From contig JAIUPL010000003.1 in assembly GCA_020160935.1 (NCBI GenBank), forward strand, positions 238,173 through 302,172: a stretch of DNA of 64,000 nt, written 5' to 3'. The notes below the pieces were generated by a model. That model had not been told where the DNA came from and did no database searches. It worked only from the letters and a program-made list of their open reading frames with translations. Shown here piece by piece: positions 27,281 through 35,268 of this stretch (within the stretch, counting starts at the first letter, position 1; the number at the start of each line of letters is the position of its first letter). Position numbers and translations under genes: made by a program. Source of the stretch: Bacteroidota bacterium. Lineage in GTDB: Bacteria > Bacteroidota > Bacteroidia > Chitinophagales > Saprospiraceae.

Positions 27281-30200
27281 GTGACGAAAAACATTCTTGA
27301 CAGCCTGAACAAGGCCGCACAATCCCGTATTCTCGTCATCGATGGGGCTATGGGTACCATGATCCAGCGCTACCAACTGGAAGAAAAAGACTTTCGGGGT
27401 GATCGATTCCAGTCTTTTCACAAAGACCTGAAAGGGAACAATGACCTGTTGTGTATCACACGTCCCGATGTGATTGAAGAAATCCATCGCCAGTACCTGG
27501 ATGCAGGCGCAGATATTATTGAAACCAATACCTTCAGCGGAACCAGTATTGCGCAGGCCGATTATGATATGCAGGCAGTGGCATATGAAATCAATGTCGC
27601 TGCTGCTCAATGCGCACGCAAGGCTGTGGATGCATTCCAGAAAGAGCACCCGAATGCCGGCGATAAATTCGTGGCGGGCGCTATCGGTCCCCTCAACAAA
27701 ACACTGAGCCTTTCCCCTGATGTCAACAACCCCGGCTTTCGGGCACTTACCTTCGACGAAGCGAAAAATGCCTATGCCGAGCAGGTGCGCGGGCTGATAG
27801 ACGGAGGTGCGGAAGTATTGCTGGTAGAAACCATTTTCGACACACTCAACTGCAAATCAGCGCTTTATGCGATTGACGAAGTGTTTGAAGAAAAAGGTGT
27901 CCGCCTGCCGATTATGATTTCCGGCACCATCACCGATGCATCAGGACGTACCTTGAGCGGACAAACTGTAGAGGCATTCTGGATTGCCGTGAAACACGCC
28001 CGGCCCTGGTCCGTGGGGTTGAATTGTGCTTTAGGCGCGGCTGAAATGCGGCCTTATATTGAAGTGCTTTCCAATATCTCGGATTGTTATGTCAGCGCTT
28101 ATCCAAACGCAGGACTACCCAATGAATTCGGCGAGTACGACCAGACGCCGCACCAGATGTGCGAATTTATTGAAGATTTTGCACGTTCCGGTTTTGTCAA
28201 TATTGTGGGCGGCTGCTGCGGCACCACGCCCCCGCACATCGAGCACATTGCCCGACACGTAAGGAATATCACCCCTCGACAACCGAAAAAGGCCGAAAAG
28301 GAGCCTTTGAGCATGTACAGCGGGCTGGAACCTTTGATTCTTCGGGAAGACATGAATTTTGTCAACATCGGCGAACGTACGAATGTGACGGGTTCCGCCA
28401 AATTTGCCCGCCTGATCAAGGAAGGAAATTACCAGGAAGCGCTCAGCGTTGCACGCCAGCAGGTAGAAGGAGGCGCCCAAATTATCGATGTGAACATGGA
28501 TGAAGGCCTGCTGGATTCACAAAAAGCCATGGTTGATTTCCTCAACATGCTGTCGGCCGAGCCTGATATCGCTCGCCTGCCGATCATGGTAGATTCATCC
28601 AAATTTCACGTGATAGAAGCGGGTTTGAAATGCCTGCAAGGCAAAAGCATTGTGAATTCCATTTCCATGAAAGAAGGAGTGGATGAATTTATCCGCCAGG
28701 CAAAAATCTGTCGCCGTTTTGGCGCCGCCGTCGTGGTCATGGCATTCGACGAACAAGGGCAGGCCGACACCATCCAGCGGAAAGTCGACATTTGCCAGCG
28801 TGCCTATAAAATTCTGACTGAGCAGGTGGGCTACGACCCTACTGATATCATTTTCGACCCCAATATTTTTGCTGTTGCTACCGGTATTGAAGAGCACAAC
28901 GAATATGCCATCAATTTTATAGAAGCCACGCGCCAGATCAAAGCCACCTGCCCGGGCGCCAAGGTGAGCGGCGGCGTGAGTAATCTTTCCTTTTCATTCC
29001 GTGGAAACAATGCGGTGCGGGAAGCCATGCACTCGGCTTTCCTATATCATGCCACCCGTGCCGGTATGGACATGGGTATTGTCAATGCTGGCATGCTTGA
29101 AATTTATGAGGAAATTCCCAAAGAGTTGTTGCAACGTATTGAGGATGTGCTGTTTAATCGCAGGCCTGATGCCACGGAAGAACTCGTAAAACTGGCCGAA
29201 TCATTTAAAGACACGGGTGGAAAAACGGTAGAAGAAGACCTCGCCTGGCGCAAGCAGCCCGTTCAGCAACGCATCACGCATGCGCTGGTGCGTGGCATCG
29301 ACAAGTATATTGAAGAGGATACAGAAGCGGCAAGACTACTCTACCCTGCCCCGATTCAGGTGATTGAAGGGCCCTTAATGGATGGCATGAATGTCGTTGG
29401 TGATCTGTTTGGTTCGGGTAAAATGTTTTTGCCACAGGTGGTCAAATCCGCTCGCGTAATGAAAAGGGCTGTTGCGTACCTGGAACCGTTTATCCAGGCT
29501 GAAAAAGGTAGCATAATAAAGTCGAAAGGCAAAATCTTGCTGGCCACCGTAAAAGGCGACGTACATGATATTGGTAAAAATATCGTCGGCGTGGTGCTGG
29601 CCTGCAACAACTACGATATCATCGATCTAGGCGTTATGGTGCCTGCCGAGAAGATCCTGCGCACCGCCCAGGAAGAGAAAGTGGATGTCATCGGCCTGTC
29701 AGGGCTTATCACCCCTTCGCTGGATGAAATGGTGCATGTTGCAAAAGAAATGCAGCGCCAGGGGTTTCAGGTTCCGCTGCTCATTGGTGGCGCTACTACT
29801 TCCAAGACGCATACAGCCGTTAAAGTAGAGCCTCAATATTCCAATGCTCCGGTGGTTCATGTGCTGGATGCCAGTAGAAGTGTGGCAGTTGTAAGTTCAT
29901 TGTTGACTGATAATACTGCTGATAATGAGGCTTTTGTATCAGGCGTTAAGCAGGAATATGAACAAATACGCATTCAGCGTGCAGGCCGACAGTCGGCCAA
30001 GCAATACCTCACGCTGGAGGAAGCCCGCGCCAACAAATGGACATTTGACTGGGCATCCTACACGCCGCCACAGCCAGCATTTACCGGCATTCGAGCATTT
30101 GAACAATACGACCTGGAAGAGTTATCGGAATACATCGACTGGACGCCTTTTTTCCAAAGTTGGCAACTCGCCGGAAAATTCCCGGCTATTCTGGACGATG

Positions 30201-30997
30201 AAATAGTTGGTACGGAAGCCAAAAAACTGTACCACGACGCACAGGTTATGTTGCGCCAGATCATCGATGAAAAATGGCTGACAGCACGTGCAGTTATCGG
30301 CATTTTCCCTGCAAACAGCACCCAAAACGACAGCATCGAAGTGTATGATTCGGCACATCCGGATCAAAAACAACTGATTGCCCTACTGCACCACTTGCGT
30401 CAGCAAAACCGCAAAGCAGCCGGTCAGCCGAATTTTTGCCTGAGCGATTTTATTCAACCCAAAGGTACACCCGCAGCACAGGATCATATCGGCGCATTTG
30501 CTGTAACTGCCGGCATCGGTATCGAAGCGCATATTGCACGTTTTGAGGCTGTGCACGACGATTATTCAGCCATTTTGCTCAAAGCACTGGCAGATCGCCT
30601 GGCAGAGGCTTTTGCCGAACGTATGCACGAGCGCGTTCGCAAGGAATTCTGGGGATACGCCGCTCAGGAAAATCTCGACAATCAGTCCCTGATCGACGAG
30701 TCCTATACAGGTATTCGCCCCGCTCCGGGGTATCCAGCCTGCCCCGAGCACACAGAAAAACGCACGTTGTGGAAATTGCTACAACCCGAAGAGCAAGCAG
30801 GCATTACGCTTACGGAGAGTTGCGCCATGTATCCTACAGCGGCTGTCAGCGGCTGGTATTTCAGCCATCCGGAATCCAGGTATTTCGGTCTTGGTCAAAT
30901 CGGAAAAGATCAGGTGCAGGACTACGCCGACCGGAAAGATATGCCTGTGGTGGAGGCGGAACGGTGGCTGGCGCCGGTGCTGAATTACGATGTATGA
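27281..30997 (+). CDS. metH: Cobalamin-dependent methionine synthase
   Basis: Makes methionine from homocysteine and methyltetrahydrofolate in the cytosol. The protein has 1238 residues with a GTG start, close to the E. coli enzyme (1227). Domain order: homocysteine/zinc domain (1-330; zinc cysteines in GGCCGT near 310); pterin-binding domain (from [20 protein letters not shown], to about 610); B12 cap (about 650-740); B12-binding domain with DVHDIGKN near 760 (His is the lower axial cobalt ligand) and IGLSGLI; then the AdoMet reactivation domain (about 890-1230, ending with GYPACPEH and [17 protein letters not shown]). Palindromes A and B flank the gene, B starting directly after the TGA. 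Confidence 0.97.
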   Translation: MTKNILDSLNKAAQSRILVIDGAMGTMIQRYQLEEKDFRGDRFQSFHKDLKGNNDLLCITRPDVIEEIHRQYLDAGADIIETNTFSGTSIAQADYDMQAVAYEINVAAAQCARKAVDAFQKEHPNAGDKFVAGAIGPLNKTLSLSPDVNNPGFRALTFDEAKNAYAEQVRGLIDGGAEVLLVETIFDTLNCKSALYAIDEVFEEKGVRLPIMISGTITDASGRTLSGQTVEAFWIAVKHARPWSVGLNCALGAAEMRPYIEVLSNISDCYVSAYPNAGLPNEFGEYDQTPHQMCEFIEDFARSGFVNIVGGCCGTTPPHIEHIARHVRNITPRQPKKAEKEPLSMYSGLEPLILREDMNFVNIGERTNVTGSAKFARLIKEGNYQEALSVARQQVEGGAQIIDVNMDEGLLDSQKAMVDFLNMLSAEPDIARLPIMVDSSKFHVIEAGLKCLQGKSIVNSISMKEGVDEFIRQAKICRRFGAAVVVMAFDEQGQADTIQRKVDICQRAYKILTEQVGYDPTDIIFDPNIFAVATGIEEHNEYAINFIEATRQIKATCPGAKVSGGVSNLSFSFRGNNAVREAMHSAFLYHATRAGMDMGIVNAGMLEIYEEIPKELLQRIEDVLFNRRPDATEELVKLAESFKDTGGKTVEEDLAWRKQPVQQRITHALVRGIDKYIEEDTEAARLLYPAPIQVIEGPLMDGMNVVGDLFGSGKMFLPQVVKSARVMKRAVAYLEPFIQAEKGSIIKSKGKILLATVKGDVHDIGKNIVGVVLACNNYDIIDLGVMVPAEKILRTAQEEKVDVIGLSGLITPSLDEMVHVAKEMQRQGFQVPLLIGGATTSKTHTAVKVEPQYSNAPVVHVLDASRSVAVVSSLLTDNTADNEAFVSGVKQEYEQIRIQRAGRQSAKQYLTLEEARANKWTFDWASYTPPQPAFTGIRAFEQYDLEELSEYIDWTPFFQSWQLAGKFPAILDDEIVGTEAKKLYHDAQVMLRQIIDEKWLTARAVIGIFPANSTQNDSIEVYDSAHPDQKQLIALLHHLRQQNRKAAGQPNFCLSDFIQPKGTPAAQDHIGAFAVTAGIGIEAHIARFEAVHDDYSAILLKALADRLAEAFAERMHERVRKEFWGYAAQENLDNQSLIDESYTGIRPAPGYPACPEHTEKRTLWKLLQPEEQAGITLTESCAMYPTAAVSGWYFSHPESRYFGLGQIGKDQVQDYADRKDMPVVEAERWLAPVLNYDV

Positions 30998-31144
30998 GTT
31001 ATTAAGTTATTGGTTATTAAGTTATTAGGGGAGGGTAAGGGTTTATTTCCACTTTTGTTTGGCCGCATACAAAGGGTAGCCAAACAAAAGTGGAAATAAA
31101 CCCTTACCCTCCCCTAATAACTTAATAACCAATAACTTAATAAC
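30998..31144. repeat. Palindromic heptamer element B (perfect 66-bp arms)
   Basis: Perfect inverted repeat: 30998-31063 and 31079-31144, 66 bp each, around a 15-nt loop (31064-31078). The outer part repeats gttattaag/ttattgg units like element A; the middle is gggg-agggtaaggg; the inner stem ends tttggc/gccaaa at the loop. It fills the whole gap between the convergent stops of metH (30997) and the HerA-like gene (31151). Confidence 0.95.
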
Positions 31145-31150
31145 TAAACC

Positions 31151-32725
31151 TCAAAACCAACTCGTCTTTTTCTTTGTCGTTCTTCCGCCCAGGCCCAGTA
31201 CGCCCAACAGCCCGCGGGTCAGTTCGCGTGCTACAGTGCGACCAATTTGGCGTGCCAGCGGGTCTTTGGCAATCGTTTCGATCATGCCAGGCTCTTCTTT
31301 TTGCGGACGCTGGCGAGAAGTATCCTGTGCTACCTGCTGTTGCTGTTCCTGTGCTGCCTGCATTTCCTGCGCTTCGGCAATTTTACCCGACAGGATTTCA
31401 TAGGCGCTTTCGCGGTCGATTTCCTGGTTGTATTTGCGGACCAGCGAAGAGCGTTGCAGAATCTGATCTATTTCAAGCGGCGTCAGTACATCCATACGAC
31501 TTTCCGGCGCGCGCATGAGGGTATGTGCCAGCGGCGTTGGGATACCTTTCTCGTTCAACACACTCACGATCGCTTCACCGATACCAAGGCTGGTCAGCAG
31601 GTCTTCGGTTTGGTAGAAGTCGGTGATTGGGTAGTTTTCAGCAGCCATTTTGATGGCTTTGCGGTCTTTTGCCGTGAAAGCGCGAAGAGAGTGCTGCACT
31701 TTAAGGCCCAACTGCGCCAGAATGCTTTCCGGAATATCTGCCGGGTTTTGGGTAATGAAGTAAATACCCACCCCTTTGGAGCGCACCAGTTTGATGATCG
31801 CTTCCAGTTGTTGCATCAGCGCAGGTGTGGCCTCCTGGAAAACGAGGTGGGCTTCATCAACGAAAATGCAAAGTTTGGGCTGGTCCATATCGCCTTCTTC
31901 AGGGAAGGTAGCGTAAATCTCGGCCAGCATTTGCAGCATGAAGGTGCTGAACAGTTTGGGGCGATCCTGAATGTCGGTCAGGCGTACGATGCTGATGACG
32001 CCCCGTCCGTTTTCATCCATACGCACCAGGTCTTTTACATCATAAGATACTTCTCCGAAGAACAGGTCGCCACCTTGTTGTTCCAGTTCCACTATCTTAC
32101 GGAGGATGGTGGCTGCTGTAGCAGCGCTAAACTGTCCATATTCCGCTTCGATGTCGGCTTTACCTTCATTGCCGAGGTATTGTAATACTTTTTTGAAATC
32201 TTTTAAATCGAGCAAGGGCAACTGGCGGTCGTCACAATATTTGAAAACAACTGCCACTACCCCACCCTGTGTGTCGTTTAGTCCAAGGATGCGGGAGAAC
32301 AACACAGGGCCAAATTCGATAACAGTAGCACGCAACCGTGCGCCTTTTTCTCCGGAAAGGGTCAAAAACTCAACGGAAGAGCCCGTAGCATGCCAACTGA
32401 CGCCAATTTTACCTGCGCGTTCGGTAATTTTAGGATTGTCTATTCCCGGCATGGCAATGCCCGACAGGTCGCCCTTGATGTCCATCAGAAGGCTGGGTAC
32501 ACCATTGGCAGCCAATTGCTCGGCAATTACCTGAAGGCTTTTGGTTTTACCCGTACCGGTTGCTCCTGCAATAAGGCCATGGCGGTTCATGGTGCGCAAG
32601 GGGACTTTTACCTGAAGCCCCGGAATTGCTTCGCCATCGAGCATGGCGCCGCCCAGCACAATGGAAGTGCCGGCAAATTGGTACCCGTTTTGAACAACGG
32701 AAATAAAATCCTCTTTCTTAGCCAT
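31151..32725 (-). CDS. HerA/VirD4-like ATPase, DUF853 (YjgR) family
   Basis: A 524-residue P-loop ATPase of the FtsK/HerA superfamily; its cellular role is not established. ATG 32725 precedes the conserved MAKKEDFISVVQNG; upstream in-frame residues look unrelated. Walker A is GATGTGKTKSLQ near residue 55, Walker B CIFVDEAHLVF near 290. Other DUF853 marks are LMDIKGDLSGIA, GIYFITQNPADIP and ALRAFTAKDRKAI. The C-terminus has a Gln-rich linker and GRTVARELTRGLLGVLG. It is the single gene of its transcript, with a TATTTTTG box at 32748 and palindrome B at its 3' end. Confidence 0.9.
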   Translation of the reverse strand: MAKKEDFISVVQNGYQFAGTSIVLGGAMLDGEAIPGLQVKVPLRTMNRHGLIAGATGTGKTKSLQVIAEQLAANGVPSLLMDIKGDLSGIAMPGIDNPKITERAGKIGVSWHATGSSVEFLTLSGEKGARLRATVIEFGPVLFSRILGLNDTQGGVVAVVFKYCDDRQLPLLDLKDFKKVLQYLGNEGKADIEAEYGQFSAATAATILRKIVELEQQGGDLFFGEVSYDVKDLVRMDENGRGVISIVRLTDIQDRPKLFSTFMLQMLAEIYATFPEEGDMDQPKLCIFVDEAHLVFQEATPALMQQLEAIIKLVRSKGVGIYFITQNPADIPESILAQLGLKVQHSLRAFTAKDRKAIKMAAENYPITDFYQTEDLLTSLGIGEAIVSVLNEKGIPTPLAHTLMRAPESRMDVLTPLEIDQILQRSSLVRKYNQEIDRESAYEILSGKIAEAQEMQAAQEQQQQVAQDTSRQRPQKEEPGMIETIAKDPLARQIGRTVARELTRGLLGVLGLGGRTTKKKTSWF

Positions 32726-32747
32726 TGAAATACGTGGTTCTTTGCAG

Positions 32748-32755
32748 CAAAAATA
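32748..32755 (-). promoter_or_regulatory. Putative -7 box of the HerA-like gene
   Basis: TATTTTTG on the minus strand, 22 bp upstream of the ATG; no well-spaced -33 element seen. Confidence 0.4.
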
Positions 32756-32826
32756 GGAGTTTTTCACAAGGACAGCATGGAAATTGCCGGTTTGTGGAAA
32801 TTAGTGGAATACTACGGTTTGGGCAT

Positions 32827-32863
32827 AAAAAAGCCACCCTTTCCATTACTGGAAGGGTGGCTT
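32827..32863 (-). terminator. Rho-independent terminator of the rhodanese-like gene
   Basis: Hairpin aagccaccctt / aagggtggctt with a run of T after it when read on the minus strand (A run 32827-32832 on the plus strand). It closes the transcript that ends with the rhodanese-fold gene. Confidence 0.8.
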
Positions 32864-32897
32864 ACCGTATAAACCTATCAAATTGGCAAATGAATAT

Positions 32898-32960
32898 AGT
32901 CCTGAGTCCAAAGTCCTGAGTCTGGTAACGACTGTTGACTGAAGACTGACGACTGTCAAC
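32898..32960. repeat. Tandem heptamer element J
   Basis: Two short heptamer runs, agtcctg-agtccaa-agtcctg-agtctgg (32898-32925) and gactgaa-gactgac-gactgtc. The second also forms a small hairpin (gttgac 32934-32939 / gtcaac 32955-32960). The last base is the first base of the rhodanese gene's stop codon (32960-32962). Confidence 0.7.
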
Positions 32961-33271
32961 TACTTAACAGGTAGCCCTTCATCAACCCAGGCATCCAGCC
33001 CGCCATCTACAATGGCTACATCGTTGTATCCGTGTTGAAGCAGGAACGTAGCCGCCTCTTTTCCTTTATTTCCTACACGGGAAACAAGAATAACAGGCTT
33101 GTTGGGTGGCAATTCGCCGAAACGTTTGTCCAGTTCGCTGAAAGGCAATCTGTAAATTCTGTTTACACCCGGCGTTTTGGAATCCGGTCCGATATTATCC
33201 CGAACGTCCACCATCACGCTGCCGAGTATATAAGCGGCATAAGCCTCGCGGGGAGTAAAATTCTTCACCAT
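32960..33271 (-). CDS. Rhodanese-fold protein without catalytic cysteine
   Basis: A 103-residue single rhodanese domain. ATG 33271 (MVKNFTPREA) is preferred over an upstream TTG at 33286. Typical marks are VMVDVRDNIG near residue 20, NRIYRLPFSELDKRF, and the C-terminal IVDGGLDAWVDEGLPV. Active rhodaneses have a Cys in a CxxGxRS-like loop; here the loop reads VSRVGNKG, with Ser64 where Cys should be. The gene may therefore be a binding or regulatory module rather than a sulfurtransferase. It lies 211 bp downstream of the TIR-like gene on the same strand and has its own terminator. Confidence 0.82.
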   Translation of the reverse strand: MVKNFTPREAYAAYILGSVMVDVRDNIGPDSKTPGVNRIYRLPFSELDKRFGELPPNKPVILVSRVGNKGKEAATFLLQHGYNDVAIVDGGLDAWVDEGLPVK

Positions 33272-33320
33272 AGCAGTTACTTTCAAAATTTCAGGTTAAC
33301 AAATATTAGTTGTTAATAAC

Positions 33321-33382
33321 GGGTGTAAAGTTATACTAAATTTTACAGAACTATCAAATAGTAAAATACCTATTTAACACCC
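33321..33382. other. Nested AT-rich hairpin in the TIR-rhodanese gap
   Basis: Outer gggtgt/acaccc (33321-33326, 33377-33382) and inner attttac/gtaaaat (33340-33346, 33361-33367). It lies between the end of the TIR-like gene and the start of the rhodanese gene and could be a weak terminator or regulatory structure. Confidence 0.35.
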
Positions 33383-33481
33383 CTTTGAAATTCGATTGGA
33401 ATGTATGCGATGGTGTTTTTTCGAAAAATTATTGAACAGGGAATATGGCATTACGCCAAATATTTTTCTGAAAATGCAAAT

Positions 33482-34198
33482 CTAACGAGGAAGCAATCGT
33501 CCGATTTCCGTAGCAATATCCGCGTATGCGGCATCTTCACTCTTGAACGCGGAGATCGTTCTGTTCTGGGAAGGCAGCGATTTGTACTTTTCCAGGCCGC
33601 TACCGTCGAGCGGAATGTCTGCAATACGAACAGGAATCACCCGTTTTCCGGCGCTCAGGCATTCCCAGATGAAATCAAGCCAAACGCCCGTAATGAGGTT
33701 GAGCGTGAAAAGGCAAATGATGTAATCCGTATCCGCCAGTTCTTTTTTGGCTTCTTCCACCGGGTCGCCGGCCTTTAAATCGGAATGTACATTGTAAATG
33801 CGGAGTTTGCCGCTGCGCTTTTGCAAGAATAGATGCTTATTGAGTTTGGTGGCAAATGGCTCTTCTTCCACATCATACACAAACATAAATTTGGGCACAG
33901 CGCCTACCTTGCTTTCGACAGGTGTGACCAACTCATTGAAATCCTGTTCGGTCAATGATTCAACCAGGCCAAGAAAATCGTACCTGATACGGCTCATTTT
34001 GATATCGAAGTCGTCGAAATCAATCAGATTATTGCGCTTTTCAGTATTGACACTTTCAAGTCGGCCTTGCAGTGCCAGAATATCCTTCTTTTTCAGCGCA
34101 GCGCCTGGGAGCAGGGTTTGAAGGCTTTTCAATGCGCCTGAAAGATCGCTTACGCATTGGTCACCAAGGGTGTTTTTGGTATTTTGCAAATCTGGCAT
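33482..34198 (-). CDS. Probable TIR-domain effector with N-terminal effector-associated helical domain
   Basis: A 238-residue protein. Residues about 15-90 form a helical domain (KKKDILALQGRLESVNTEKR, RIRYDFLGLVESL) resembling the effector-associated domain EAD11. A TIR-like domain follows from residue 103: strand A PKFMFVYDVEEEPF, YNVHSDLKAGDPVEEAKKEL, TDYIICLFTLNLIT, and DFIWECLSAGKRVIPVRI, with Glu179 at about the place of the NADase glutamate. TIR domains in bacterial defence commonly cleave NAD+; this has not been shown here, and the active-site loop deviates. It is 39 bp downstream of the protease gene, whose N-terminal domain looks related, so the two are likely partners. The family call rests on motif reading only. 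Confidence 0.65.
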   Translation of the reverse strand: MPDLQNTKNTLGDQCVSDLSGALKSLQTLLPGAALKKKDILALQGRLESVNTEKRNNLIDFDDFDIKMSRIRYDFLGLVESLTEQDFNELVTPVESKVGAVPKFMFVYDVEEEPFATKLNKHLFLQKRSGKLRIYNVHSDLKAGDPVEEAKKELADTDYIICLFTLNLITGVWLDFIWECLSAGKRVIPVRIADIPLDGSGLEKYKSLPSQNRTISAFKSEDAAYADIATEIGRLLPR

Positions 34199-34237
34199 AT
34201 AGGTTCTGCTTATATGTACTGCGGTTTAAAACAGGAA

Positions 34238-35245
34238 TTATCCCCCTTTTTTGGAAATAAAATCGAAAATATCGCGGAACAGGATTCCTTCATTGGCATC
34301 GCGCTGCTGTCCGTTTACATTAACGGCTTTACCGGCATGATGCAAAGCGATTACCTGCCAGAAATTGTTGAACACCGGAGAGCCACTGCTGCCTCCTTCT
34401 GTATCGGTAGTATAATGCACGTATTGATTCGTGACCTGCAGCACTTCGTTGGCGCGCAAAGCAATGCGTTTGTCCATGCCTCCCGGATGCTGAATGATGG
34501 TTACCGGGTCGCCCACTGCAGGCAAGGAATTGGGTGCAATATCGAGCCCACCCCATTGTTTGTAGGAGTTGTTGGGGTTATCAACGAGGCGCACCCTGGC
34601 AAAGTCCAGTTCGGGTACGGGGCTTGTAATGAATCCGGTAGCATCCAGTTCGTAGGTACTGAGGGGGCGAACATTGCCATCCGGCCCAACTTCGTAGTTG
34701 AACTCGGCGCGCGCGCCTTTTACGGCTTCCGGCGTGCCGATGACGTGGTTGTTGGTAAACAGGTATCCATCCTTGGTAAGAAAACCGGTTCCTTTGGCTC
34801 CATTCGCCATTACGATGCGGCAAACCGCTTTAGAGGCAGTGAGCGCTTTTTCAAGCCAGGAGATGGTCAGCAAGTTGTCTTTGCTGCCAATAATTTTCTC
34901 CAGTTCGGCAGGATTCGAAGGAATATCAAACTGGTAAGCGCCCAGACCTTTTATCCGGGCGTTCAATTCCAGTTTTCTTGGTATATCTTTTACAATGTCC
35001 GTTAGCGCCAGGCGAATACGGGCTGTTTGCCGGAAGTATTTCTCTTCGTCGAGCATACCCTGTTTGTAAAAGTCATACACCTGGTAAAAATTACCCGATT
35101 GCATGATCAAATCCTGGCTTATTCCTATCTTCTGCTGTTCATCGAGGCGCTCCAGAAATTCAATAACTCCCTGAATTTCATTGCGCTGAATCATTTTTTC
35201 TGCTGTTTGCAAAAGGACAGGCAACGCGCCTTGTGTTTCTTCCAT
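34238..35245 (-). CDS. Trypsin-like serine protease with effector-associated N-terminal domain
   Basis: A 335-residue protein without signal peptide. Residues 10-90 are helical (LLQTAEKMIQRNEIQGVIEF; EEKYFRQTARIRLALTDIV), matching the pattern of EAD11-type domains. A linker KIIGSKDNLLTISWLEKALT leads into a chymotrypsin fold. The triad reads His167 in TNNHVIG, Asp214 in PELDFARVRL and Ser287 in GGSSGSPVF. Such EAD-protease fusions have been described as effectors of NTP-dependent conflict systems, where they are activated by proximity with other EAD proteins. It precedes the TIR-like gene by 39 bp and follows the T9SS gene's stop by 23 bp. Protease family: certain; role in defence: inference. 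Confidence 0.82.
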   Translation of the reverse strand: MEETQGALPVLLQTAEKMIQRNEIQGVIEFLERLDEQQKIGISQDLIMQSGNFYQVYDFYKQGMLDEEKYFRQTARIRLALTDIVKDIPRKLELNARIKGLGAYQFDIPSNPAELEKIIGSKDNLLTISWLEKALTASKAVCRIVMANGAKGTGFLTKDGYLFTNNHVIGTPEAVKGARAEFNYEVGPDGNVRPLSTYELDATGFITSPVPELDFARVRLVDNPNNSYKQWGGLDIAPNSLPAVGDPVTIIQHPGGMDKRIALRANEVLQVTNQYVHYTTDTEGGSSGSPVFNNFWQVIALHHAGKAVNVNGQQRDANEGILFRDIFDFISKKGG

Positions 35246-35268
35246 TGTTTTTTTGTTTGATGGGTGTA

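Noticed and set aside
27103..27281. A cobalamin or SAM riboswitch upstream of metH
   Set aside because: The interval is taken up by palindrome A and a -7 box; no B12-box or SAM-aptamer pattern is visible.
27105..31144. Regularly repeated short units as a CRISPR array
   Set aside because: The units are 7-10 bp, contiguous and mirrored; there are no 25-40 bp repeats with unique spacers and no cas genes.
33401..33778. A 125-residue plus-strand open frame over the TIR-like gene
   Set aside because: It is antisense to the TIR-like coding sequence, with no domain and no promoter; the minus-strand frame has clear family motifs.
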